From Gallionellales bacterium GWA2_60_18 (GTDB lineage: Bacteria; Pseudomonadota; Gammaproteobacteria; Burkholderiales; Gallionellaceae): a stretch of DNA of 64,000 bases. The notes beneath the pieces were generated by a model, which ran no database searches, was not told the DNA's origin, and worked only from the letters and a program-made list of their open reading frames with translations. The position numbers and the translations under genes were made by a program. The stretch spans positions 30,109-94,108 of the forward strand of contig MGWS01000032.1 in the NCBI GenBank assembly GCA_001801105.1, given 5' to 3'. Shown one piece after another: positions 63,029 through 64,000 of this stretch. Positions within the stretch are counted from its first letter, which is position 1. Each line of letters starts with the position of its first letter.

Positions 63029-64000
63029 CTAGCGCAGCACCGTCCAGACCAGTTGTGCCAGCAGGGTGGCCGCGATGACGAACAGCAGGGCATTGCGCCG
63101 CTTCTGTTGTGCCAGCGTGGCGCGCAGCAGGGTTTCGCCGGCGCGCTGGATGGATTCGTCCGCGAGACGGTGATGCAGCAGGCGCGGCAACTGCGGCAGC
63201 AGCGTGGCATAGTTCGGTGCTTCTTCGCGCAGCATGCGGATGAGGCCGCGCCAGCCAACCTGTTCGCTCATCCAGCGTTCCAGCCAGGGCTTGGCGGTCT
63301 TCCACAGGTCCAGTTCCGGATCGAGCTGCAATCCCAGCCCTTCGATGTTGAGCAGCGTCTTCTGCAGCAACACCAGTTGCGGCTGCACTTCGATGCCGAA
63401 GCGGCGCGAGGTCTGGAACAGCCGCAACAGCACGCGACCGAACGATACTTCGCGCAGCGGCTTGTCGAAGATCGGCTCGCACACCGCGCGGATCGCGCCC
63501 TCGAATTCGTCCACCCGCGTCCCGGCGGGCGCCCAGCCGGACTCGATATGCAGTTCGGCGACGCGCTTGTAGTCGCGGCGGAAGAAGGCGATGAAGTTCT
63601 GCGCGAGATAGCGTTTGTCGGAATCGGTGAGCGTGCCCATGATGCCGAAGTCCAGCGCGATGTAGCGCCCGTCCGCGGCTACCTGGACGTTGCCGGGATG
63701 CATGTCGGCATGGAAGAAGCCGTCGCGGAACACCTGCGTGTAGAATATCTCGACGCCGTTCGCGGCGAGTTTCGGGATGTCGATGCCCGCTTCGCGCAGC
63801 GCGCCCACTTGCGTGACGGTGGTGCCGTACATGCGCTGCATCACCATCACCCCGGTGCTGCAATAGTCCCAGTAGGTCTCCGGTACCAGCAGCAGTTGCG
63901 AGTTGGCGAAGTTGCGCTTGAGCTGGCTGGCGTTGGAGGCTTCGCGCATCAGGTCGAGCTCGTCGCGCATCACCTTCTCGAATTCGTTCACCACCTCGTG
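63029..64000 (-). CDS. ubiB: ubiquinone biosynthesis regulatory protein UbiB, C-terminal part (5' end outside window)
   Basis: Atypical kinase/ATPase of the ABC1/ADCK family needed for ubiquinone synthesis. The frame is open to the window edge on the minus strand, so the N-terminal KxGQ and ATP-loop region is missing. The visible part has [10 protein letters not shown] (catalytic-loop equivalent) and [10 protein letters not shown] (metal-binding DFG equivalent). A C-terminal membrane helix ([18 protein letters not shown]) is typical. Identification is firm. Confidence 0.93.
   Translation of the reverse strand, partial: HEVVNEFEKVMRDELDLMREASNASQLKRNFANSQLLLVPETYWDYCSTGVMVMQRMYGTTVTQVGALREAGIDIPKLAANGVEIFYTQVFRDGFFHADMHPGNVQVAADGRYIALDFGIMGTLTDSDKRYLAQNFIAFFRRDYKRVAELHIESGWAPAGTRVDEFEGAIRAVCEPIFDKPLREVSFGRVLLRLFQTSRRFGIEVQPQLVLLQKTLLNIEGLGLQLDPELDLWKTAKPWLERWMSEQVGWRGLIRMLREEAPNYATLLPQLPRLLHHRLADESIQRAGETLLRATLAQQKRRNALLFVIAATLLAQLVWTVLR

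Overview
The window is GC-rich (about 60%) chromosomal DNA of a betaproteobacterium. Diagnostic gene orders are ftsK-lolA-rarA-serS, kdsD-kdsC-lptC-lptA-lptB-rpoN-hpf-ptsN-hprK-rapZ, glmU-glmS, and an FNR/cbb3 oxidase block. This mix, with a 2-oxoacid:ferredoxin oxidoreductase cluster, fits a microaerophilic member of the Nitrosomonadales/Gallionellaceae type. The species cannot be fixed from sequence reading alone.

Layout. 1-2140: 3' end of moaA and a major porin. 2240-7421: two convergent TPR-sulfotransferase paralogues. Between them lies a duplication scar holding REP palindromes, a fragment of a REP-associated transposase, a second copy of the porin terminator, a DUF4160-DUF2442 gene pair and a second copy of a sulfotransferase 3' end. 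7465-13090: comF, then a biotin operon bioB-F-H-C-D (bioA is not here). 13087-15115: a thiol/metal-type membrane protein, a SCO protein and an orphan LuxR-type response regulator. 15108-22542: ftsK, lolA, rarA, serS, mltF and tRNA-Ser(CGA). 22900-30343: korA-korB, an SdhB-like Fe-S protein, an SdhA/FrdA-like flavoprotein, a NuoF-like protein, an Rrf2 regulator and FNR. 30624-41827: the complete ccoNOQP and ccoGHIS set, two uncharacterised membrane genes and hemN. The two class-II FNR promoters I could place here have identical geometry. 41833-48450: an AsmA-like protein, mutY, an inverted-repeat composite element carrying an AT-rich DUF4424 gene, ubiX, a Gx-transporter gene and a NusG-domain-II gene. 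48494-55997: the rapZ to kdsD block. 56143-64000: a Kef-type antiporter, a periplasmic truncated globin, glmU, glmS, a ParA homologue and the 3' part of ubiB.

How the genes work together. The middle third looks like a low-oxygen energy module. FNR senses oxygen and probably turns on the high-affinity cbb3 oxidase, its copper and assembly factors, and oxygen-independent haem synthesis (hemN). Next to it, five genes encode what looks like a soluble complex joining 2-oxoacid:ferredoxin chemistry, succinate/fumarate chemistry and NAD(H). This is the best candidate for an unusual system.

The most distinctive genomic trait is the load of short palindromic repeats from several families. They sit between genes, supply stop codons (bioH, the first sulfotransferase), and in bioF and mutY sit in frame inside the coding sequence. 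mutY also lacks its expected catalytic aspartate. A three-hairpin RNA ending in a terminator and a 39-residue membrane ORF boxed in by terminators lie between ccoP and ccoG and deserve experimental attention.
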